The notes under the pieces were generated by a model. That model saw only the letters and a list, made by a program, of their open reading frames with translations, did not search any database and was not told the origin of the DNA. A stretch of DNA of 64,000 nt from an uncultured Clostridia bacterium (GTDB lineage Bacteria > Bacillota > Clostridia > TANB77 > CAG-508), in NCBI GenBank assembly GCA_904381285.1, contig CAJFII010000001.1:62001-126000 (forward strand), read 5' to 3'. Positions within the stretch are counted from its first letter, which is position 1. Each line of letters starts with the position of its first letter. Positions 27,247-35,235 of this stretch are shown one piece after another. Made by a program: the position numbers and the translations under genes.

Positions 27247-28603
27247 AGTTTTTTTAGAGGAAGTATGTAACCAAATAAAATATAAGCCAATAAGGAAAAA
27301 TATATCAGAAGAATTAGAAAATCATATACAGGAAACGAAAGATGCTTACATTCAAGATGGATTAACACCAAAAGAAGCAGAACAAAAAGCAGTTGATATA
27401 ATGGGAAATGCAGAAGAATTAGGAAAAAAACTAAATAAAATTCATAAACCAAAATTAGATTGGAAATTATTATTAATTATAGCGATATTGCTATTTTTTG
27501 GATTTTTAGTAGTCTTAATAAGAGTGGAAAATGGGTTAGGTGGATATGTATCAGAGAGTAATATTGGAAAATATATTATCAGTTTAATGATTGGGTTAAC
27601 ATTAAGTTTAATAATTTATTTTATAGATTATACGAAGATAAATAAATACTCAAGTATATTATATCTAATTTCAACATTATTAATCATTTTTTCATTGATT
27701 ATAGGGAATGATATAGATGGAGTATCTCATTTGAGAATTGGAACAATTACATTTTCGCCAGTTATAATTGCAGTACCACTTTATATAATAGCATTTGTTG
27801 GTTTTATAAATAATTTAAACAAAAAGAGTAAACTAGAAGCAATAATCTCACAATATATAAATATAAACATAAAGGTAAATGTGAATTTAGTAAAAATTAT
27901 CTTATTAAGTATACTTTCATTGCTATTCATATCGTTGATTCCGTCAACATCATCAATATTTATATTAGGAACTGTATATTTAATAATTACAACAGTTAAA
28001 ATAATACAATTAAAAGAGAATAAAGTTAGAAGACTAGCAATATTATGGGGAACAGTAGGAATTTTAGGAATAATTTTATTAATACAAATAATGGGATTTT
28101 CATCATTTAGATGGAATAGACTAGCAGTAGCTATAAATCCACAAATAGATCCAGATGGTGGCGGCTGGATTGCATTAAATAGAGAACAAATTATTAATTC
28201 GGCCAAAATGTTTGGCGAAGCACAATACCAAACTGAGGCAATAAACTTGTTTGATGAAGGAACTGATTTTGCATTTATATCCATTTTAGCCCATTACGGA
28301 TGGATTGCAAGTATTGCAATTATACTAGCTGTGACCTTGTTAAGCATAAAACTAATTTTAAATGCAATAAAAATAAAAGACAATTATGGAAAACTATTGA
28401 TAATAGGAATATCGAGTATGTTTATATTACAAAGTATATTTAACATTCTAATGAATATGAATTCATGGATAGATTCAAGTTTAAACTTACCTTTTGTGTC
28501 ATACGGAGGAACAAATTTAATTATAAATATGATGAGTTTAGCATTAATATTATCTATATATAGAAAAAAAGATGTTATTCTAACATATTCAGTGCAAAAC
28601 TAA
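27236..28603 (+). CDS. Divergent SEDS (FtsW/RodA-like) protein with permease-prefix domain
   Basis: A 455-residue membrane protein. The N-terminal 75 residues (QIKVFLEEVCNQIKYKPIRKNISEELENHIQETKDAYIQDG...) match the permease prefix domain often found beside PadR regulators. About ten helices follow with SEDS features, including GTDFAFISILAHYGW (compare DFIFAVIAEELG in FtsW) and LPFVSYGGTNLIINMMSLALILS. SEDS proteins polymerise glycan strands. TTG 27236 follows GGGAGGTG; an upstream in-frame ATG at 27215 lies inside padR. Probably a stress-inducible accessory SEDS protein. Confidence 0.85.
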   Translation: MQIKVFLEEVCNQIKYKPIRKNISEELENHIQETKDAYIQDGLTPKEAEQKAVDIMGNAEELGKKLNKIHKPKLDWKLLLIIAILLFFGFLVVLIRVENGLGGYVSESNIGKYIISLMIGLTLSLIIYFIDYTKINKYSSILYLISTLLIIFSLIIGNDIDGVSHLRIGTITFSPVIIAVPLYIIAFVGFINNLNKKSKLEAIISQYININIKVNVNLVKIILLSILSLLFISLIPSTSSIFILGTVYLIITTVKIIQLKENKVRRLAILWGTVGILGIILLIQIMGFSSFRWNRLAVAINPQIDPDGGGWIALNREQIINSAKMFGEAQYQTEAINLFDEGTDFAFISILAHYGWIASIAIILAVTLLSIKLILNAIKIKDNYGKLLIIGISSMFILQSIFNILMNMNSWIDSSLNLPFVSYGGTNLIINMMSLALILSIYRKKDVILTYSVQN

Positions 28604-28612
28604 ATAGAATAT

Positions 28613-28664
28613 TCAAGAATTTAAGACAAAGTAAAAAACTTTGTCTTAAATTCTTGATATTTTA
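28613..28664 (+). terminator. Rho-independent terminator
   Basis: TCAAGAATTTAAGACAAAG pairs perfectly with its complement around a 7-base loop, 9 bases after the SEDS gene. Confidence 0.85.
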
Positions 28665-28739
28665 TGAATTGTATTGTATGATATTATAAGTAAAAAATAA
28701 CTTTTAACCATATAAAAATTGGAAGGGGCATGGAATGTA

Positions 28740-29138
28740 ATGAAAAAAATAGTAGTTGCTTTATTCATAGTAATGAGCGTATTTTTAAGCTATTCGGTTT
28801 ATGCTACATCAGATAATATATTAGAAGGAACAACAGCTGGACAATTAGTAGAAATAAAAGATAAAGAATTAAATGAATTAGAAGATTATACAGAAGCATA
28901 TGGTTCAGAGGCATATGGATTTACAGCATACATTTTAAATAAAGTTCGTATTTACAGTATTCCACTTTGCTTTGTTGGAATTGCAGTAGGAGCTATTTGG
29001 CAATATGTAATAGGTATTAGAAAATTAGATGTTCATGATAGAGGTCTTTTCTTAATTGTTAGCTTTGTTACTATATTTGTAATATGTCAGGTATTACCAC
29101 TTGTTTTTGCAATTGTAGTAAAAGGTTTCAGAAATTAA
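28740..29138 (+). CDS. Small secreted/membrane protein, VirB2-like topology
   Basis: A 132-residue protein: signal peptide (MKKIVVALFIVMSVFLSYSVYA), a short acidic region, and two hydrophobic helices (about 75-95 and 105-127) separated by GIRKLDVHDRG. This layout recalls small VirB2/TrbC-type pilins, but no clear family match can be made. ATG 28740 is preferred because it starts the signal peptide; the GGAAGGGG site is rather far upstream. It is followed 21 bp later by the CpaE-like ATPase gene. Confidence 0.5.
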   Translation: MKKIVVALFIVMSVFLSYSVYATSDNILEGTTAGQLVEIKDKELNELEDYTEAYGSEAYGFTAYILNKVRIYSIPLCFVGIAVGAIWQYVIGIRKLDVHDRGLFLIVSFVTIFVICQVLPLVFAIVVKGFRN

Positions 29139-29159
29139 TTAATTTGGAGGAAATAACTA

Positions 29160-31382
29160 ATGAAAGTTTTATTTGCAGTTAGTAATGAAAATATATCAGA
29201 ATCGATAGTAAAAAAATATCAAAAAGATTATAAAGAAATTATATCTTATAAAAATGTTTATTACTTTAATGCAATATTAAAAGAGATACAAAGAGATAAA
29301 ACTTATGATAGAATTGTTATAAGTGAAGATTTAGAGCCATTTGCTAATAACGATTATGAAGCAATTGACAGATTTTTATTCGATAAATTAGATAGTATCA
29401 GTGATGAAGCAACAGATACAGAAGGTGGAGATACACCAATTATATTAATATGTTCAGACAGAAGAACAAAATCTGAACAATTATTAGTTAAATTATTTAG
29501 TATAGGTGTTTATAGCGCATTACTAGGACAAGACAGAAGCATAGGAGAAGTATGTAAATTAATAAGAAAACCACGTACTAAAAAAGAAGCAAAAATTTAT
29601 TATAAAATTGAATCAGAAGACGCAACATATCAAGAAGAAAGTGAAGATACAGTAAGTGAAGTAGAAATACAAAATATACGTGCACATTATAAAAAGTTAG
29701 GTAAAAATGAAGAAGCATATGTAGAAAGCTTTAATAATATTGCTGCACAATATACAGATGCACAACTAAAAGTGATTATAAAATTCTTACCACTAAATGT
29801 AAAAGCTGTTCTAGAAACAGAATCTCCAAAATATCAGTCTCTTATGGCTTTTTCAGGTGGAAGCATTAAAAGAACACCAAAAAAAGAAGAGAAAAAAGAA
29901 GATGCAATTAAAATTGATTTTATTGAGAATCAACTAAACAAGCCAAAAATGACAAAACCAGTAGTAGTGCCATCAGCAGTAAATACAAAAAAAGTAACTA
30001 AATTAAGTAGGTCGGTAGAACCAAAAGAACAGCAAGCTAAACCGCAAGAAACAGTGAAAACGGAACAAGAAGAACAAATAAAAACACAAGAAGTACAAAA
30101 AGTAGAATTGCCACAAGAAGAACCAGTTCAACAACCAAAAAGAGGTAGAGGTAGACCTAAGAAGATTGTAGAGGAACCAGTAGAGAATAAAGTTGCAACA
30201 CCAAAAAGAGGCAGAGGCAGACCAAAAAAAGTTGTAGAAGAAGTTGAGCCAGAAGAAGTAACGGATGTTAATTTGTTCGATTTAGGAGAAGAAGAGGAAG
30301 AAAATACGGTATTACCGGGACTAGATGAAACACTAAATACAGAAGAACCAGCAAGCACAGTATTGCCAGGTTTTGATACGGAAGTAGAAGAACCAGTTGA
30401 AACATATAAAGAACCTGAAATACCTAATACAAATACTTATGAGCATTATCAACCAGAACCAGAAACATACCATAATGAAATAATAAGACAAGCAAATAGT
30501 CCTCAAGATATAAATATAGAAAGTTTACTAACAAGAGATAAAAAAATAGTATCATTTGTAGGAACAAGCAAGAATGGAACTACATTTTTAGTAAATAATT
30601 TGGGAGAATTATTTTCAAGTATGGGAATAAAAACAGCAATTTTAGATATGACACAAAATAAGAATTCATATTATATATATACAAAAAATGAAGAAGAATT
30701 AAGAAGGGTTGCTTTTAATTGTATGACCAACTTAGAAAAAGGAATGCCAGAAGGAATAAAAGCAAATAAAAATTTAACAGTATATACATCACTTCCAACA
30801 GAAAATGAAGAATTAAATATAGGAGCGATACTAACGACACTTGTTAAAAATTATTCTTTAGTATTAATAGATTGTGATTTTAATACACCACTTCCTTACT
30901 TTGAAAATGCACAAGAAATTTATTTAGTACAAAGTATGGATATTTTAACAATACAACCATTAACAGCATTTTTAAGGGAGTTAAAAGCAAAAAATATATT
31001 AGTACAAGAAAAGATGAGAGCAGTTATAAATAAAGAATTAAGAATAAAAAGTTTAAATTCTAAAGTTATAATAGGTGGAATGGCATACTATAATGATCCT
31101 GCAATGTCATTTATGACTGAATTATTTAATAAAGACAGTATAAGATATTGTACAATACCATTTGATGAACAAGTATATGCAAAATACTTAGAAGGACTAG
31201 TGAACTGTAAAGTTTCTTTAAATGGATATTCTAAAACATTTATGCAAGCATTAAAACAATTAGGAAATATGGTATACCCATTACTAAGTAATAAATACAG
31301 ACCACTTGAGACATATCAAGAAAAAGATACCTTCTCATCTCAAATGAGTAATACATTAGAACAAATGAAAAGAAAATTTTAA
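29160..31382 (+). CDS. CpaE/MinD-like ATPase with two AT-hooks
   Basis: A 740-residue protein. Residues about 1-130 look like a receiver-like domain of CpaE type (MKVLFAVSNENISESIVKKY...), then a linker rich in E, P and Q with two AT-hook motifs PKRGRGRPKK (about 325-334 and 346-355), and a C-terminal P-loop ATPase of the MinD/ParA class (about 460-740) with FVGTSKNGTTFLVNNLG. The deviant Walker A lysine is present upstream of the GTT, and VLIDCDFN corresponds to Walker B. AT-hooks bind the minor groove of AT-rich DNA and are uncommon in bacteria. Role unknown; DNA-associated positioning ATPase is an inference. RBS TTGGAGG. Confidence 0.65.
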   Translation: MKVLFAVSNENISESIVKKYQKDYKEIISYKNVYYFNAILKEIQRDKTYDRIVISEDLEPFANNDYEAIDRFLFDKLDSISDEATDTEGGDTPIILICSDRRTKSEQLLVKLFSIGVYSALLGQDRSIGEVCKLIRKPRTKKEAKIYYKIESEDATYQEESEDTVSEVEIQNIRAHYKKLGKNEEAYVESFNNIAAQYTDAQLKVIIKFLPLNVKAVLETESPKYQSLMAFSGGSIKRTPKKEEKKEDAIKIDFIENQLNKPKMTKPVVVPSAVNTKKVTKLSRSVEPKEQQAKPQETVKTEQEEQIKTQEVQKVELPQEEPVQQPKRGRGRPKKIVEEPVENKVATPKRGRGRPKKVVEEVEPEEVTDVNLFDLGEEEEENTVLPGLDETLNTEEPASTVLPGFDTEVEEPVETYKEPEIPNTNTYEHYQPEPETYHNEIIRQANSPQDINIESLLTRDKKIVSFVGTSKNGTTFLVNNLGELFSSMGIKTAILDMTQNKNSYYIYTKNEEELRRVAFNCMTNLEKGMPEGIKANKNLTVYTSLPTENEELNIGAILTTLVKNYSLVLIDCDFNTPLPYFENAQEIYLVQSMDILTIQPLTAFLRELKAKNILVQEKMRAVINKELRIKSLNSKVIIGGMAYYNDPAMSFMTELFNKDSIRYCTIPFDEQVYAKYLEGLVNCKVSLNGYSKTFMQALKQLGNMVYPLLSNKYRPLETYQEKDTFSSQMSNTLEQMKRKF

Positions 31383-31408
31383 TAATCTAAAATACAAGAG
31401 GTGATATT

Positions 31409-32512
31409 GTGGCATATGTATTAATATTACTTGTAGTAATAATCATAGCACTTATGATATATAATATAATCATATATAAAAGAATACAAAATTTTAATAA
31501 TATTAATCAAAAAATTACAGGATTAAATGTTCTACAAGATTTTATGAATACTATAGGTGAATATTCATCTGTAGATGAAAAAATAAAGAAAATAAATGAT
31601 ATACTAATAGAAAAGTATGATATTAAATATTCTACAATTGTAATGTTTGATGGTGCAGAATATTCTGTAAAAGCATCTAATGTAAAAGAGCAACATTGGG
31701 AAGCCTTAAGAAATCTTCATAACCAAGAAATATTTAAAGACAGTATAGCAACGGCTACTCCAAAATATATTACAGTAAATAATGAAAATGAAAGATTGCC
31801 ATATCAAACAATGGAATTTGGAAGAGCAAGATCAGCTATGTTCTTTCCATTATATATAGATAATGTATATATAGGTTATTGGATTATTGAAAGCGGAGAA
31901 CCACATGCTTTTGATAAAATAGATACAACAATTCTAGAAGTAGTAAAAGAAAATATTATAGCTGTATATAAAACAATATCATATCAAAATACTGTAGAAA
32001 ATATTTCAAGAAAAGATTTATTTTCTGAACTAAATTCAGCAGAATTCTTATATGGACAGGGTAAAAAAATTATTGATAAATATACAACTTCAACAGTATG
32101 TATGTTTAGAATAACAAACTTAGAAAAAATAAATGAAGATTTCAACAGAGAAACAGGAAATGAAGTTATTATACAATTAAGTAAATATATAAGAGAAAGT
32201 ATATCATCAGAGTATGTATTTGTAAGATATATGGGACCTAAATTTGTAATTGTATTTTCAGGAGTAAATATTGAAGGTGTTGCAGAATTTATACAAGATA
32301 TGAAAAACAATATTGAAAATATGAAAATAGAAGAAGTACAAAAAGAGAATGTCGATAACAAAAAAGACAAAAAGATAAGATATGCAAGTCCAAAATTAAA
32401 TTTTGTATTAACAACATATTATAAAGGAACAGCACTTGAAAATGTAACTAAAAAATTAGAAGAATATTTAGATAATGCGGATAAAAATGAAAATGATATA
32501 AATAATATTTAA
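31409..32512 (+). CDS. Membrane GAF-GGDEF-like protein, catalytically degenerate
   Basis: A 367-residue protein: one N-terminal helix (about 3-22), a GAF-like domain (about 40-195, with AMFFPLYIDNVYIGYWIIES) and a diguanylate-cyclase-like domain (about 205-360). The catalytic GG(D/E)EF position reads RYMGPKFVIVFSG, so both the glycine pair and the acidic residues are lost; synthesis of c-di-GMP is unlikely. Start is GTG 31409 after AAGAGGTG. It follows the AT-hook ATPase by 26 bp, forming an apparent three-gene unit with the small protein at 28740. Confidence 0.65.
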   Translation: MAYVLILLVVIIIALMIYNIIIYKRIQNFNNINQKITGLNVLQDFMNTIGEYSSVDEKIKKINDILIEKYDIKYSTIVMFDGAEYSVKASNVKEQHWEALRNLHNQEIFKDSIATATPKYITVNNENERLPYQTMEFGRARSAMFFPLYIDNVYIGYWIIESGEPHAFDKIDTTILEVVKENIIAVYKTISYQNTVENISRKDLFSELNSAEFLYGQGKKIIDKYTTSTVCMFRITNLEKINEDFNRETGNEVIIQLSKYIRESISSEYVFVRYMGPKFVIVFSGVNIEGVAEFIQDMKNNIENMKIEEVQKENVDNKKDKKIRYASPKLNFVLTTYYKGTALENVTKKLEEYLDNADKNENDINNI

Positions 32513-32531
32513 TTAATAGGAGGTAATTATT

Positions 32532-32786
32532 ATGGATATGGACAAAACAATGAGTTTTACTGTAGAAAAGGACAAAAATGTAAAAGCAAGGGAAATTTTA
32601 AAACAAGTATATGAGGCTTTATTAGAAAAGGGATATAACCCAATAAATCAAATTGTTGGATATATATTATCAGGTGATCCAACATATATTACAAGTCATA
32701 AAGATGCAAGAAACTTAGTTCGTCAAATTGAAAGAGATGAGCTATTAGAAAAAATGGTAAAAAATTATATAGGATTAGATGAATAA
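32532..32786 (+). CDS. ireB: IreB-family regulatory phosphoprotein
   Basis: An 84-residue protein of the IreB (DUF965) family, a substrate of PASTA-domain Ser/Thr kinases: [48 protein letters not shown] is highly typical. It is followed by ruvX and the DUF1292 gene, the conserved Firmicute order. RBS ATAGGAGG. Confidence 0.95.
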   Translation: MDMDKTMSFTVEKDKNVKAREILKQVYEALLEKGYNPINQIVGYILSGDPTYITSHKDARNLVRQIERDELLEKMVKNYIGLDE

Positions 32787-32787
32787 T

Positions 32788-33222
32788 ATGCGAATATTAG
32801 GTATAGATTACGGAGATGCAAGAGTAGGACTAGCAGTTTCAGATGCTTTAGGAATTACAGCACAAGGGCTTGAAACAATACATCATAATGGAAATGATAA
32901 AGTTGTTTTAAAAAGATTACAAGAAGTAGTAGATGAATATGATATAAAAACAATTGTAATTGGAATGCCATATAATATGAATGGGACAAGTTCTGAAAGA
33001 GTAGAAATAACAAAAAAATTTATTCATAAATTAAATTGTAAATTTCCTAAAATAGATGTAGTGGAAATAGATGAAAGATTAACAACTGTTGCGGCTCATA
33101 AAACAATGAATTTTTTAGATGTAAATAAGAACAAAAAAAGAAATATTGTAGATACAATTTCTGCTGTATATATTTTAGAAATATATATGAATAAAAAACA
33201 AAATAATAATTGCAATTCTTAA
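32788..33222 (+). CDS. ruvX: RuvX/YqgF, Holliday-junction resolvase-like RNase
   Basis: A 144-residue RNase H-fold protein: ILGIDYGDARVGLAVSD at the N-terminus (first catalytic Asp), VIGMPYNMNGT, and VVEIDERLTTVAAH near the C-terminus (second acidic site). YqgF proteins act in pre-16S rRNA maturation. ATG 32788 begins immediately after the ireB stop; ATG 32779 overlapping ireB is an alternative. Confidence 0.93.
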   Translation: MRILGIDYGDARVGLAVSDALGITAQGLETIHHNGNDKVVLKRLQEVVDEYDIKTIVIGMPYNMNGTSSERVEITKKFIHKLNCKFPKIDVVEIDERLTTVAAHKTMNFLDVNKNKKRNIVDTISAVYILEIYMNKKQNNNCNS

Positions 33223-33323
33223 GCTAATGGTATATCATAATAAAAGTAGTAAATAATATTTATAAGTTATTAATGTTGTAGAGATACAAATTAAATAGAA
33301 TAAAATTGAAAGGAGATATAATT

Positions 33324-33632
33324 ATGGATGAAAATAATATTCCAGAGGAAGAAGTAGATAATATCATCGTATTAAATGATGAAAATGGAGAAGAGGTAAA
33401 ATTTGAATTTTTAGATTTAGTTGAACTAGATGGAGAAGAATATGTAGTATTACTACCAGCAGACGAAGATGAGGAAGAAGAAGGAGAAGTTGTAATACTT
33501 AAAGTAGAAGACACTGATGATGAAGAAGAAGAATCATATGTAAGTGTTGATGATGAAGAAACATTAAATAAAGTATTCGAAATGTTCAAAGAAAAATTTA
33601 AAGATGAATTTAATTTTGTAGATGAAGACTAA
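33324..33632 (+). CDS. DUF1292 family acidic protein
   Basis: A 102-residue, very acidic protein with the DUF1292 pattern IIVLNDENGEEVKFEFLDLVELDGEEYVVLLPADEDEEEEGEVVILKV. Function unknown, but it almost always follows ruvX in Firmicutes. RBS GAAAGGAG. Ends at a terminator. Confidence 0.92.
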   Translation: MDENNIPEEEVDNIIVLNDENGEEVKFEFLDLVELDGEEYVVLLPADEDEEEEGEVVILKVEDTDDEEEESYVSVDDEETLNKVFEMFKEKFKDEFNFVDED

Positions 33633-33645
33633 ATTAAAACGAAAA

Positions 33646-33677
33646 CATGACATCCTAATAAGGGTGTCTTTTTTTGT
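33646..33677 (+). terminator. Rho-independent terminator
   Basis: GACATCCT / AGGGTGTC stem followed by TTTTTTT, after the DUF1292 gene. Confidence 0.85.
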
Positions 33678-33744
33678 TAAATAAAAAGAATAAAGTACAG
33701 GTAGTATGTATAGGATTTAAATATATAGAGATGGGGGACTGTTT

Positions 33745-34497
33745 ATGAAGGTAATTCAAATTAGTAAAAAGAAAATACTAATATTATTAATGCTAATGAT
33801 AATTATATGTATATTTTCAATTTTTAATAATTCTTTTGGAATGCAACATTACTATAAATTAGACTTTACAACAGGATTAGTAACTGCTTCAAAACTAAAT
33901 GTAAGAAGCGGACCAAGTACTAGGTATAATATAGTAACAACAGTTAATAAAAACGAATATATACGAGTATTTGCAGGAGTTGGAGATTGGTATATTGTTC
34001 AAACAGATAATGATTATGTTGGAGCTGTAAGTAAGCAATATGTAAAAGCAATTTATCCAAGTAGTAATAATTCTAACAACACAAACCAAGGTACAACAAG
34101 TGGTAGTACAACTCTTACCAATGACGAAAAAGAGGTATTTAATTTAATAAATGCTGAAAGAACAAAACAGGGGTTAGCAGCATTAAAAGTAGATTCGGAA
34201 GTTCAAAGAGTTGCAAGAATAAAAGCACAAGATATGGTAGACAATAATTATTTTTCACATAACTCACCAACATATGGCTCACCATTTGATATGCTAAAAA
34301 GTTTCAAAATATCATATAAAACAGCAGGAGAAAATATTGCTGGGAATTCAAGCAATAGTGCAGCTGTAAAAGCATGGATGAATTCATCTGGACATAAGGC
34401 AAATATATTAAATAGTTCATTTAATTATACAGGAATCGGAGTAGTAAGTAGTAATAAATATGGTAAAATGTATGTACAAATTTTTGTTGGAAAATAG
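33745..34497 (+). CDS. Secreted SH3-CAP domain protein
   Basis: A 250-residue exported protein. A signal peptide (about 1-34) is followed by a bacterial SH3 domain (about 45-105, KLNVRSGPSTRYNIVTTVNKNEYIRVF), a Ser/Asn linker and a CAP/SCP domain (about 130-250: FNLINAERTKQGLAALKVDSEVQRVARIKAQDM, NYFSHNSPTYG, AGENIAGN, WMNSSGHKANIL). The YkwD type is common in spore formers. SH3 probably targets the cell wall; function of the CAP part is not known. Confidence 0.88.
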   Translation: MKVIQISKKKILILLMLMIIICIFSIFNNSFGMQHYYKLDFTTGLVTASKLNVRSGPSTRYNIVTTVNKNEYIRVFAGVGDWYIVQTDNDYVGAVSKQYVKAIYPSSNNSNNTNQGTTSGSTTLTNDEKEVFNLINAERTKQGLAALKVDSEVQRVARIKAQDMVDNNYFSHNSPTYGSPFDMLKSFKISYKTAGENIAGNSSNSAAVKAWMNSSGHKANILNSSFNYTGIGVVSSNKYGKMYVQIFVGK

Positions 34498-34558
34498 ATT
34501 TATTCTTTACTATTATATTAAAATATGATATAAATAAAAGTATAAAAAGGAGAAGAAT

Positions 34559-34795
34559 ATGAGATTAGACAAATTTTTAAAAGTATCAAGAGTAATAAAA
34601 AGAAGAACAATTGCAAATGAAGTAGCAGATAGTGGAAGAGTAATTGTTAACGGAAAACAGGTAAAACCAAGTTATGAAGTAAAAGTTGGAGATATTTGTG
34701 AAATAGCATTTGGTGATAAAATATCAAAATTTGAAATTATAAAAATACCTGATACACAAGTAAAAAATGTAGGAGAATTAATAAAGATATTGTAG
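34559..34795 (+). CDS. rqcP: RqcP, S4-domain ribosome quality-control factor
   Basis: A 78-residue S4 RNA-binding protein (MRLDKFLKVSRVIKRRTIANEVADSGRVIVNGKQVKPSYEVKVGD), matching RqcP/YabO/Hsp15. RqcP binds 50S-peptidyl-tRNA with RqcH during C-terminal alanine tailing. RBS AAAAGGAG. It is followed by a helix-turn-helix membrane protein gene. Confidence 0.88.
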   Translation: MRLDKFLKVSRVIKRRTIANEVADSGRVIVNGKQVKPSYEVKVGDICEIAFGDKISKFEIIKIPDTQVKNVGELIKIL

Positions 34796-34808
34796 GAATT
34801 GGAGAAAA

Positions 34809-35216
34809 ATGAAAAGATTAAAAGATGAACTATTAGAAAATGATTTTGGAGCATATTTATATGATTTAAGGCAAAAAAAGGGATATTCAATTGAAGAATT
34901 AGCAGAAATGTTTAATAATGAAAACATAACAGTAAAAAAAATAAGAAAATGGGAGCATGACTTGGAATTCCCTAATATAGACGAGATATATAAATTATCA
35001 GAAATATATGAAGTTCCAAGTGAAGAATTACTTCAAGTAAAAACACAAACACTACAAGAAGGAACAAGGACGATCCACAAAAATATAATTCGTATAATAG
35101 GCTACCTATTAGGATTATCTATGTATGGATCAGTTGTGTTTAGTTATATCTTTCTTTGGGTTGCTGGAATAGGATCAATACTATTTTTTGCAGCGGCTAT
35201 AGGAGGACTTGCATAG
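34809..35216 (+). CDS. Xre-type helix-turn-helix membrane protein
   Basis: A 135-residue protein: N-terminal Xre helix-turn-helix (about 12-75, AYLYDLRQKKGYSIEELAEMF...KIRKWEHDLEFPNIDEIYKLSEIYEVPSEELL) and two C-terminal membrane helices (about 93-134). Membrane-tethered Xre regulators are common in Firmicutes; targets unknown. RBS TTGGAG. Confidence 0.75.
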   Translation: MKRLKDELLENDFGAYLYDLRQKKGYSIEELAEMFNNENITVKKIRKWEHDLEFPNIDEIYKLSEIYEVPSEELLQVKTQTLQEGTRTIHKNIIRIIGYLLGLSMYGSVVFSYIFLWVAGIGSILFFAAAIGGLA

Positions 35217-35235
35217 AATAAAAAAGGAGATAAAA

